A stretch of DNA of 41,407 nucleotides. It comes from Microcaldota archaeon. GTDB taxonomy: Archaea > Micrarchaeota > Micrarchaeia > Micrarchaeales > CABMGC01. This document shows positions 30,940-37,924 of this stretch, piece after piece. Within the stretch, counting starts at the first letter, position 1. Every line of letters starts with the position of its first letter. Position numbers and translations under genes: made by a program. The notes under the pieces were generated by a model. That model was not told the origin of the DNA and made no database searches. It saw only the letters and a program-made list of their open reading frames with translations. The stretch is from contig JAJZLT010000008.1 of assembly GCA_021803245.1 (NCBI GenBank), forward strand, positions 1 to 41,407, read 5' to 3'.

Positions 30940-31788
30940 TTAAATCAGCAGCAGGTCATTTCCTTTCTTGAATATGAATGACCTGAAAAGGGCGTAGAAA
31001 AGGAATACTTCGGTTGCGAAAGGAAGATAGCCAAGATATCCGAAGAGAGGCATTTCGAAGAGCCTTATGCTCGGTACGAAAGATGGAAGGTTGTAGTGCC
31101 ATTTTGGATATGCCTGATAATTCCAGAATTCCCAGAAGAAGCCCATTATTATCCCTGCAATGAAGAGCTGTATAACAAAGCTCCGTTTTCCCCGGCTTAC
31201 TCTCTGCACTATGCTTGGCCTTCCGATAAGGTAGTTCAGAGGGTCAATGAGCAGGAAAAGGCCAAACCAGATGAATGGAAATCCCATCATAGGCACTAAT
31301 ACCGGCAGGAGTGCTGCAAATACGCCAACTACGATCAGCAACTTTATGGCAAGGCTCCCGCTGCCATCTCTCAGGATCAGACGCTTTGCCTTGCTCCTAT
31401 TAACGCTACGATCAAATCTTTTTCCTAAGCCTAGGGAATTTATGAGAGAAAATGTCTCAAGGACAGCAGGCATTATCGTAGTGAAATCAAAAAGATGCAC
31501 ATACCAGACATAATTTGTATATATCCAGCTTACCGTGAACAGGTTATAGAACTCGAAAATAAGCCAGAATGGCACTGAGAGTGCCACCATGAAAATGAAC
31601 TCTTTGGGATAAGATGACATTAGGGAGCGGTTTTTCAATCTGTATACAATGCTGTCTATAAGCAATATGTACCCATACCATACTATCGGTATATACCATG
31701 TGGCAAATGGCTCTATTTTTGCATAGAAGTTAATTTCTGCAAATGCTATTAGTGCGATGCCAAGATATCCATATAGTCTCAAGACCAT
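30940..31788 (-). CDS. Conserved multispan membrane protein with internal duplication
   Basis: 282 residues with about eight helices in two similar halves. FWLIFEFYNLFTVSWIYTNY in the first half corresponds to GFFWEFWNYQAYPKWHYNLP in the second, and YILLIDSIVYRLKNRS to GLFLLIDPLNYLIGRPS. The halves are joined by a basic loop (RFDRSVNRSKAKR). The E-F-x-N motif within a span and the Trp/Tyr-rich external loops are striking. I do not recognise an assigned function. The stop is 8 bp from that of the convergent ligase gene. The ATG at 31788 starts directly in the first span. Confidence 0.7.
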   Translation of the reverse strand: MVLRLYGYLGIALIAFAEINFYAKIEPFATWYIPIVWYGYILLIDSIVYRLKNRSLMSSYPKEFIFMVALSVPFWLIFEFYNLFTVSWIYTNYVWYVHLFDFTTIMPAVLETFSLINSLGLGKRFDRSVNRSKAKRLILRDGSGSLAIKLLIVVGVFAALLPVLVPMMGFPFIWFGLFLLIDPLNYLIGRPSIVQRVSRGKRSFVIQLFIAGIIMGFFWEFWNYQAYPKWHYNLPSFVPSIRLFEMPLFGYLGYLPFATEVFLFYALFRSFIFKKGNDLLLI

Positions 31789-31842
31789 CCCGCCTGCTAA
31801 CTAAACATTATAGTCTGTTAAATATTTATAATGTAAAGCATC

Positions 31843-32733
31843 TTATCTCTGGTTTCCTATGACCAGAATTCGGCTTGATACTCCTATCTTGCGCAGCCTG
31901 ACCTCTGCTTCAATCCTGGGCTTCCCGAAATCCTTCCACGCATTTCCTCCGCGCCTGCTTATCTCAAGATACCTGTCCCCGATCGGGCCTGAGGAGCCAG
32001 GCGCAAGGCAGAGGCTTCCGTGATTTACGCTAAACATTCCTGCTGTGAATATTGCCTCCCGCTTCTTCTCCCCAATCTCAACGCTTATCGTATCGCCCGG
32101 CCTTAATTCGCTTACCTCGGATTCCTTTGTAGTCAATTTAATGTTGCCATATTTGTCCCTATGGCCTATCCTGCCGCCTGATGGCTCCGGTATGGAAGCA
32201 ATGGCCAGCTCCTCCCCCAGAACCGAATAATCACCTGCCACTATTTTACCAAGCGCCTCAGGAAATATGTCCCTTGACCTGAACTGGGATCCGTTTGTAG
32301 GCACCTTGCCTGGATCGAATTCCCTGAATATGTTTATAAGCGGCTTTACGAAGGAAAATGTCTCTCCGGAAAAGACACCCACAATTTCCAGGCCAGTAGC
32401 AAGCCTGGCATAGACAAGCTTTTCCCCGTCGTTATCCCTTCTCGGCCCGGAGTCATCCCTTCTTGGGGCCGTGTTCACGTAAAGATAGCTCTTGCCTGCC
32501 TGGGCTTCAATGTCCTTTCCCTCTATCTTAAACCTTTCACGGAGCATTTTGTCGTTCAGTGCCATTTGATTTACCCAAAAACCAGTCTGGATTGTACTGT
32601 ACGGCTCCACAGAAATTGCACGTACGCGGACGCCCGGCACATATGCATCTATAAATTGGGCGACCTCAGCGAAAGCAGCATCGCCCTTCCCATAATCGGC
32701 TATAACATAAACTTTCGGAGCAACGTCTGCCAT
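31843..32733 (-). CDS. SAM hydroxide adenosyltransferase-like protein (DUF62)
   Basis: 296 residues. Family members split S-adenosylmethionine with water or halide to adenosine and methionine. The N-terminal VIADYGKGDAAFAEVAQFI matches the DUF62 LTDFG-x-x-D-x-YVG start, and SVEPYSTIQTGFWVNQMAL the following strand-helix. The middle has VGVFSGETFSFVKP, and the C-terminal barrel has HRDKYGNIKLT and SLCLAPGSSGPIGDRYLEI. Motifs diverge from the canonical Asp-Arg-His set, so activity is uncertain. A TATA box (rc of 32762-32772) about 30 bp upstream suggests a nearly leaderless mRNA. Confidence 0.7.
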   Translation of the reverse strand: MADVAPKVYVIADYGKGDAAFAEVAQFIDAYVPGVRVRAISVEPYSTIQTGFWVNQMALNDKMLRERFKIEGKDIEAQAGKSYLYVNTAPRRDDSGPRRDNDGEKLVYARLATGLEIVGVFSGETFSFVKPLINIFREFDPGKVPTNGSQFRSRDIFPEALGKIVAGDYSVLGEELAIASIPEPSGGRIGHRDKYGNIKLTTKESEVSELRPGDTISVEIGEKKREAIFTAGMFSVNHGSLCLAPGSSGPIGDRYLEISRRGGNAWKDFGKPRIEAEVRLRKIGVSSRILVIGNQR

Positions 32734-32761
32734 AAAAACATCCCAAGGTCACTTTATGCAG

Positions 32762-32772
32762 TATATAAGGAT
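32762..32772 (-). promoter_or_regulatory. TATA box of the DUF62 gene
   Basis: On the minus strand, CCTTATATACT lies about 30 bp upstream of the ATG at 32733. Confidence 0.5.
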
Positions 32773-32890
32773 ATTATTCTATGCTTGTATATAATAATTC
32801 TTGTGTATAGAATTACTAACAGTAATTAAGATAGACAGAGGCGGCAGACGGATATTATTTAAATTTATATTTAGATTCATTATTATCTTT

Positions 32891-33631
32891 ATGGAAGGTG
32901 CTGGAGATACTACGCAACCTGCATCTGCTGCAGACAGCAACAGCTTCAGATTTGATGCTTATGCATATGGCAGCAGAAAAGGAAGGTATGTAAAGATATT
33001 TGCAGTGGCACTAGTAGTAATTGCAGTAATACTCGCAGCCTACTTCCTCCTCTGGTCGCACCGGAATACCGGGAAAACTGTTGCTGCGGCTGCCAATGAG
33101 AGCTACATAAGCAAGGCGCAGGCAAATGGAGAGCTCGGAGGCCTGTATGGCAGCTATTCCTCATTTAGCACTGGTAATGTGGATGGCTTTGTGGCTAATT
33201 ACATTGTACCGCTCGACTATCCGCCAGGGCTTGTTTCCGCCATACAAGGAAGCAACGTCATGCTTGTAAGCTATATGTCTTATAAGAACCAAACGTTTAG
33301 CGGAAATTATATTTTTATAAGTGCAGACAATCTGCGCACTTCCGGAATATTTATAGCGAGGACCTTTAAAACCGGCAATCTTGAGGATGCGAAGTCGCTA
33401 TATAATTCGTTCCTTGAATTCGGATCGGCAGGCGGGAACTCTGAGATAAATTTTACTGAAGGCAAGATGGTTTATTCTACATTCGATTCAACGGCAACGA
33501 ATCCGAATTCCGAGTTCTTCACCCTTTATGCGCTTAACGGGAGCGCAGTAACTGTTTTCTCGATAGCGAGAGTTGGCGGCGCCATAAACGAATCGAATGC
33601 AATAAGCATTGCAGCCGAATTTACTACTTAG
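32891..33631 (+). CDS. Membrane-anchored extracellular protein of unknown function
   Basis: 246 residues from the ATG at 32891. A TATA-like stretch (ATTTAAATTTATATTTAG, about 32857-32874) lies about 25 bp upstream and would be inside the gene if the track start at 32801 were used. Residues 1-35 are cytoplasmic, one span follows (IFAVALVVIAVILAAYFLLW), then an external domain with sequons (NES, NQT, NFT, NGS, NES) and strand-rich segments (NVMLVSYMSYKNQTFSGNY). The family is not recognised. The next gene is also a surface protein. Confidence 0.7.
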   Translation: MEGAGDTTQPASAADSNSFRFDAYAYGSRKGRYVKIFAVALVVIAVILAAYFLLWSHRNTGKTVAAAANESYISKAQANGELGGLYGSYSSFSTGNVDGFVANYIVPLDYPPGLVSAIQGSNVMLVSYMSYKNQTFSGNYIFISADNLRTSGIFIARTFKTGNLEDAKSLYNSFLEFGSAGGNSEINFTEGKMVYSTFDSTATNPNSEFFTLYALNGSAVTVFSIARVGGAINESNAISIAAEFTT

Positions 33632-33725
33632 CGCCGGATGAGCGCGCACAGGCCAGAGAAAGCTTTGAGGTCCCGAATCCGTGCACTATCTTTTTAAAGA
33701 TTATATGCAAGTATAAAGCGGTAAC

Positions 33726-34796
33726 ATGAAGCTTCTCGGTTATTTTATTCTGATCATGATTTCACTTGCAGCGATAGCCCAATCAAATGCGCTCTCAGGC
33801 ATGGCTGCGCCTCCCCTGCTGTATCCTGCAGCCAATAGCACTGCCAACGGAGCATTTCAGAATATGACTATTGCAACAATTACATATGTCGGGAATTACA
33901 CCTGCGCGCAGAATCAGGGCCAGGCATATGCCAATGCAACCGGCTCTTCTCCTTGCGAATTCGGCAGCATAGTAGCTGGTGCCAACGGTGCTTCGCCTTT
34001 CTGGTACATTGTCCCGGCTTATTCGGGACTGTCCGTTTTTGGATTCAATTCTACAAACGCGACAGCGCAGGGATTTCCGGTTTTTAACGGTAGCGCAGTG
34101 CTTACCGACTGCTCCGCAGGTGCTACTGCGGCGTCATGCGCCGGCAGTCCCGCATATGTCTACTCGCCTGTCTTCGCCAAGATAGAAAATATGTTGAATT
34201 ATACCAATGGGCTTTCCGGGCTGCCTCTCGGCGTGCTTCCGGACCCAGCACACAGCTATATCTTCAGCCAGTTTTCAAACGGCATAGGCTTCTACGCAGT
34301 AGTTGTATTCGTTTTCGACCCGAACATAATGCCAAATGCCTTCGATGGAAAGTGCAATGAAGTAATGAAATCGAATCTTACTGACCCTACCGGGAACTGC
34401 CTTACATCAATAAGCGCGCTGGAAAACGCACTGCATACCGACTCTTCTTCAGTTGCATATGCAAATGGCGGCAATCCAGTATGGGAAGCCATGGGAAGGC
34501 CCACTGCGCAGGCGGTCTTGCTTGGCGCAGGCTCCTCTTCTGGCATAAACACTTCGAATACTAACCTGCGCGAGGTTATTAAGGTAAGCCCTGCTGATTA
34601 TTACACGCCTGTTTATTCGGGCAGTACAAATGGCACTTCTACTGCCCCTACAACAATTTCGACAAGCACAATACCAGTTACCCTGCCCGTGCATTCTGTT
34701 GGGCAAAGGAATGTGCCGCTTGCAGCAGCGGCAGTGGTATTGATAATAATAGTCCTTATAGTTTACTTCGTAAGAAGGAAGCGCGGATCATTCTGA
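33726..34796 (+). CDS. Surface protein with signal peptide, Thr-rich stalk and C-terminal anchor
   Basis: 356 residues. Residues 1-22 form a signal peptide (LLGYFILIMISLAAIAQSNA), the body is Ala/Asn/Ser/Thr-rich with many N-glycosylation sequons, and four or more Cys lie in pairs (YTCAQ, SSPCEF, TDCSAG, ASCAG), suggesting disulfides. A Thr/Ser-rich stalk (STAPTTISTSTIPVTLPV) leads to the span LAAAAVVLIIIVLIVYFV and RRKRGSF. This is the architecture of an archaeal cell-envelope protein. No known domain is recognised. The region ahead of it contains AAAGATTATATGC as a likely promoter. Confidence 0.75.
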   Translation: MKLLGYFILIMISLAAIAQSNALSGMAAPPLLYPAANSTANGAFQNMTIATITYVGNYTCAQNQGQAYANATGSSPCEFGSIVAGANGASPFWYIVPAYSGLSVFGFNSTNATAQGFPVFNGSAVLTDCSAGATAASCAGSPAYVYSPVFAKIENMLNYTNGLSGLPLGVLPDPAHSYIFSQFSNGIGFYAVVVFVFDPNIMPNAFDGKCNEVMKSNLTDPTGNCLTSISALENALHTDSSSVAYANGGNPVWEAMGRPTAQAVLLGAGSSSGINTSNTNLREVIKVSPADYYTPVYSGSTNGTSTAPTTISTSTIPVTLPVHSVGQRNVPLAAAAVVLIIIVLIVYFVRRKRGSF

Positions 34797-34905
34797 ACCG
34801 GTTAAGCGCATTTGCCCGGAAAGTTTATTTATCGCATGGCCTTGCAGCTCTCACGGCCTTGGAAAAGCCTTAATAAAACTTTTGCCTATTAATTACTGGT
34901 TTGGC

Positions 34906-35520
34906 ATGAAGATTTATGATATGAATGATGGCATTGCGCTAGTAAGGTCAGCTAGGAATGCCATAGAGCTGCATCAGACTATGGCGAACTTCAGGAATGA
35001 GGTAATTGAGAGGCAGATTTCAAGGTTTGACGATGAGATGGGCGTATTCGTAACCATAGAGCATTATCCTACGCGGACTTTGAGGGGCCGCATGGGCTTC
35101 CCGACACCACACAACACCCTGAAGCATATGCTTGTTGAAGCTGCGATCTCAGCTGCCACAGAAGATCCTAGATTCGTTCCCGTCTCGCATATGGAGTTTG
35201 ATGAGATGCTGATCGAGATAAACCTGCTCTCGAAACCAGAGCTTATTGAAAGCAGGAAGATAGCGGATATTAAGAATAGCATCAAGGTGGGCAGGGACGG
35301 GCTTATGATCAAGTATGGGTACAATAGCAGCCTGATCTTGCCTGCAGTGGCTATTGAAAAGCAATGGAGCGCAGAAGAATTCCTCAGAAACGTATGCGTG
35401 GATGCAGGCCTGCCTGAACATGCGTGGAAGAACAGGAGCGCCAGGCTTTACAGATTCAGATCACAGGCGTTCAGAGAGTTTTCACCAAGAGGCCCTGTAG
35501 AAGAGATTATTTTTGAGTGA
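34906..35520 (+). CDS. AMMECR1 domain protein
   Basis: 204 residues from the ATG at 34906; the track start is a TTG adding eight unconserved residues. Family stretches are GVFVTIEHYPTRTLRGRMGFP, AAISAATEDPRFVPVSHMEF and IEINLLSKPELIE. The hallmark LRGCIG reads LRGRMG here, so the conserved Cys is Arg. AMMECR1 proteins are widespread in archaea and eukaryotes. Their function is unsettled; some archaeal genes occur beside MEMO1-like or radical SAM partners, which are absent here. The stop precedes the polymerase ATG by one base, so the two genes are probably co-transcribed. Confidence 0.9.
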   Translation: MKIYDMNDGIALVRSARNAIELHQTMANFRNEVIERQISRFDDEMGVFVTIEHYPTRTLRGRMGFPTPHNTLKHMLVEAAISAATEDPRFVPVSHMEFDEMLIEINLLSKPELIESRKIADIKNSIKVGRDGLMIKYGYNSSLILPAVAIEKQWSAEEFLRNVCVDAGLPEHAWKNRSARLYRFRSQAFREFSPRGPVEEIIFE

Positions 35521-35521
35521 T

Positions 35522-36580
35522 ATGCGGATTATAATGCTAGTCGACATGGACCATTTCTATGCCGCATGCGAGGAGATACGCAGGCCTGAGCTTAAGGGCA
35601 AGCCTGTAGTAGTAGGATGGGATCCGAAGGAGGGCAGCGGAAGGGGAGTAGTGATGACCTGCAATTATGAGGCGAGGAAGTATGGCATAAGGAGCGGGAT
35701 GGCGATCTCAAAGGCTTATAAGCTAAAGCCAGATGCCATCTACCTGCCAGTGGACTTTGACTATTACGAAGAAAAATCCAGGGAAGTTATGGCTATTCTA
35801 AGATCAAAAGCCGAGGATGTGGAGCAGGTGAGCATAGATGAGGCCTTTCTCGATCTCTCCGGGAAGCTGCACGGATATGAAGATTCATTAAGATACGCAG
35901 TAAAATTGAAGAAGGAGATTGCAGCTAAGGCGTTGCTGCCGTGCTCTATAGGCATAGGCCCAAACAAACTGATAGCAAAGATGGCATGCGAAGAGGCAAA
36001 GCCAGATGGCATCAGGCTGGTAAGGCAGGAGGAGGCGAGGGACTTCATAAAGAACATGCCGGTCGGCAATCTCTATGGCGTAGGAAGGAAGATAGGCGAG
36101 CAGCTGGAGCAGATAGGCTACAGGACCATAGGCGACCTTGCAGAAGCCAATATTATGGACTTAATGGACAGGTTTGGTTCTTACGGCATTGAGCTCCACA
36201 ACTACGCCAACGCCATAGACGAGAGCAGTGTGCATGAAAACTCCGAGATAAAATCGATAGGCAGGGAGAGGACATTTGGCGCAGACACCCTGGACGAGAA
36301 GGAGATAGGGAACGCGATACTTGAACTTTCTAGGGAGGTTATAGGCGAGGTCAGCAAGGCAGGCGCTGTATTCAAGACGGTAACGCTTAAGCTCAGATAC
36401 CATGACTTTACAGAACACCTAAAAAGCAGGAGCATAAAGCCCACAGGCAGCCTCGAGAGCCTTGTGCAGAATGCGATGCAGCTCTACAGGCAGAATCCGG
36501 AAAAAGCAAAGAGGATAAGGAAGATAGGGGTCAGGGTATCCGGGCTCTCAGATTACAAGAAGCAGAAAAAACTATTTTAA
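35522..36580 (+). CDS. dinB: Y-family DNA polymerase (DinB/Dpo4 type)
   Basis: Translesion polymerase, 352 residues, close to Dpo4 (352). Catalytic acids lie in MLVDMDHFYAACEE and VEQVSIDEAFLDLS. The steric-gate Tyr/Phe region is DHFYAACEE, the finger motif CNYEARKYGIRSGM, and thumb helix-hairpin-helix NMPVGNLYGVGRKIGEQLEQIGY. The little-finger domain occupies about 240-345. A PCNA-binding motif at the C-terminus may be QKKLF. The ATG at 35522 is used; the track TTG at 35513 is less likely. HIT and AMMECR1 genes flank it on the same strand. Confidence 0.96.
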   Translation: MRIIMLVDMDHFYAACEEIRRPELKGKPVVVGWDPKEGSGRGVVMTCNYEARKYGIRSGMAISKAYKLKPDAIYLPVDFDYYEEKSREVMAILRSKAEDVEQVSIDEAFLDLSGKLHGYEDSLRYAVKLKKEIAAKALLPCSIGIGPNKLIAKMACEEAKPDGIRLVRQEEARDFIKNMPVGNLYGVGRKIGEQLEQIGYRTIGDLAEANIMDLMDRFGSYGIELHNYANAIDESSVHENSEIKSIGRERTFGADTLDEKEIGNAILELSREVIGEVSKAGAVFKTVTLKLRYHDFTEHLKSRSIKPTGSLESLVQNAMQLYRQNPEKAKRIRKIGVRVSGLSDYKKQKKLF

Positions 36581-36603
36581 GCTTGAATGCCCATTGCTAT
36601 ATT

Positions 36604-37020
36604 ATGGAATCATGCGTCTTTTGCAGGATAGTCAGAGGCGAGACCGAAGCCCTTTCCATTTACGAAGACGATCTTGTCAAGGTAATAGCTGACAAAAACC
36701 CTGCTGCAGTAGGCCACTCCCTTGTGATGCCGAAAGCGCATTACGAGAACATCTTTGAGATTCCTGAAACGGAGCTTCAGCGGGTAGCGGTGGTCGCAAA
36801 GCGCGTGGCAATGGTTTACAAAGAGCATTTAAAGGCAGACGGAATCAATCTTGTCCAGGCAAATGGCGAGGCTGCGGGCCAGTCGGTATTCCATTTCCAT
36901 CTGCACGTGATACCGAGATACAGAAGCGACGGCTACGGAATAGTTTACGGATTCCATGGTGACCATAGGAGATGGGAAGAAAGCCGCAAGGCACTGCTGA
37001 TGATCAAAAAATATATTTAA
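36604..37020 (+). CDS. HIT family nucleotide hydrolase/transferase
   Basis: 138 residues with the N-terminal CVFCRIVRGE (zinc-type Cys pair common in this group), GHSLVMPKAHYENIFE and the histidine triad FHFHLHVIPRY. HIT proteins hydrolyse dinucleotide polyphosphates or adenylated intermediates such as adenosine phosphoramidate. The ATG at 36604 fits the family N-terminus; the track TTG at 36583 adds seven residues. The gene is 23 nt after dinB on the same strand. CTTTTTTTCG at 37048 may terminate the transcript. Confidence 0.93.
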   Translation: MESCVFCRIVRGETEALSIYEDDLVKVIADKNPAAVGHSLVMPKAHYENIFEIPETELQRVAVVAKRVAMVYKEHLKADGINLVQANGEAAGQSVFHFHLHVIPRYRSDGYGIVYGFHGDHRRWEESRKALLMIKKYI

Positions 37021-37045
37021 TGCCGGCCGGAACGCCCCGTCTGCA

Positions 37046-37055
37046 TGCTTTTTTT
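37046..37055 (+). terminator. Poly-T terminator candidate after the HIT gene
   Basis: A run of seven T, 26 bp after the HIT stop, matches intrinsic archaeal termination without a hairpin. Confidence 0.35.
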
Positions 37056-37117
37056 CGTAATAAGTGATTCTGGATGACATTTGAGGAATCTGCAGGCTGG
37101 CGCATGCCAGGTATGCG

Positions 37118-37171
37118 TAAAAAACAAAAAAAACCAGGAGCAGGAACTCGCTTACGCGATTTGGCCTGCTC
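37118..37171 (-). terminator. Hairpin plus poly-T terminator of the radical SAM operon
   Basis: On the minus strand, immediately after the stop at 37172, GAGCAGG pairs with CCTGCTC (37138-37171) around an inner TCGC-GTAA-GCGA hairpin. It is followed by CTGG and T8-G-T6. This looks like a bacterial-style intrinsic terminator combined with the archaeal T-tract. Confidence 0.6.
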
Positions 37172-37867
37172 TCATACTCCGTGGAACCAGAAGCCCTTAT
37201 CTCCTTTCTTTGACTTCTTCCTTCCGAGAATTTTCTCCTTCAGCGTGGCTGGCTTTAGCTTTATCTCTTCAGGCTTGATGCCAAGCTCCTCTGCATGCTC
37301 CATGGCATATAAATTCTGCCATTCGCTGAACTTCGCCCAGTTCTTCGCCTTTGCCTCGCCTGTCTTCCTGTAATACTCGTCCTTCATCTTCTCCCATTCC
37401 TTTGCGGTATATCCATACGGGGGATGCTCGCGTATTGCGGGCGGGTCGAAGTGGTAGCTGTACATCTCCTTGAAGTAATCGAAATCATGCACTTCGCGCG
37501 GATTATTGTAAAGGTGGATCCCTTCCTTTGAGAGGGTGTCCATCAGCTCCTCAAGGCTTATCTTTGGCTTCCTGTTATCGGCATCAGTAGGATTGTACAC
37601 TATGGTTATGCGCTGCTTCACATATTCTACCTTGGCGCGCAGTATTGGCTCCATCAGCATCAGGCGGTACTGAAGGCGCGCAGCATGCTCAAGGTCTATA
37701 AGCTCACTCTTGCTTACTTCTGCGAACGTGACCTCCTTTACCATCCTATATGGCACGCGATACTGCTTGCCATTTATCGTTATCCAGTCGCTAGAGTACT
37801 GCCTCTCCTGAATTTCCTTTAGCTCCTTCTCATACGCATTTTCTTCCTGGTTTTCGCGTTTGTCCAT
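37172..37867 (-). CDS. Unidentified charged soluble protein downstream of the radical SAM gene
   Basis: 231 residues, no span or signal. The N-terminal 30 residues are a Glu/Lys helix. A compact part follows (WITINGKQYRVPYRMVKEV, RLQYRLMLMEPILRAKVEYVKQRITIVYN). Residues 130-190 are rich in Trp, Tyr, His and Pro (YFKEMYSYHFDPPAIREHPP, YGYTAKEWEKMKDEYYR), and the basic end contains KILGRKKSKKGDKG. It starts 57 bp after the radical SAM stop on the same strand and before a strong terminator, so it forms a two-gene transcript with it. I do not recognise the family; an accessory role to the radical SAM enzyme is inferred from context. Confidence 0.65.
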   Translation of the reverse strand: MDKRENQEENAYEKELKEIQERQYSSDWITINGKQYRVPYRMVKEVTFAEVSKSELIDLEHAARLQYRLMLMEPILRAKVEYVKQRITIVYNPTDADNRKPKISLEELMDTLSKEGIHLYNNPREVHDFDYFKEMYSYHFDPPAIREHPPYGYTAKEWEKMKDEYYRKTGEAKAKNWAKFSEWQNLYAMEHAEELGIKPEEIKLKPATLKEKILGRKKSKKGDKGFWFHGV

Positions 37868-37924
37868 TGCAGATTACCCATGAAAAAGCAAAGCGTCAGG
37901 CAATATTAGAAGCGCCTGTTACGA

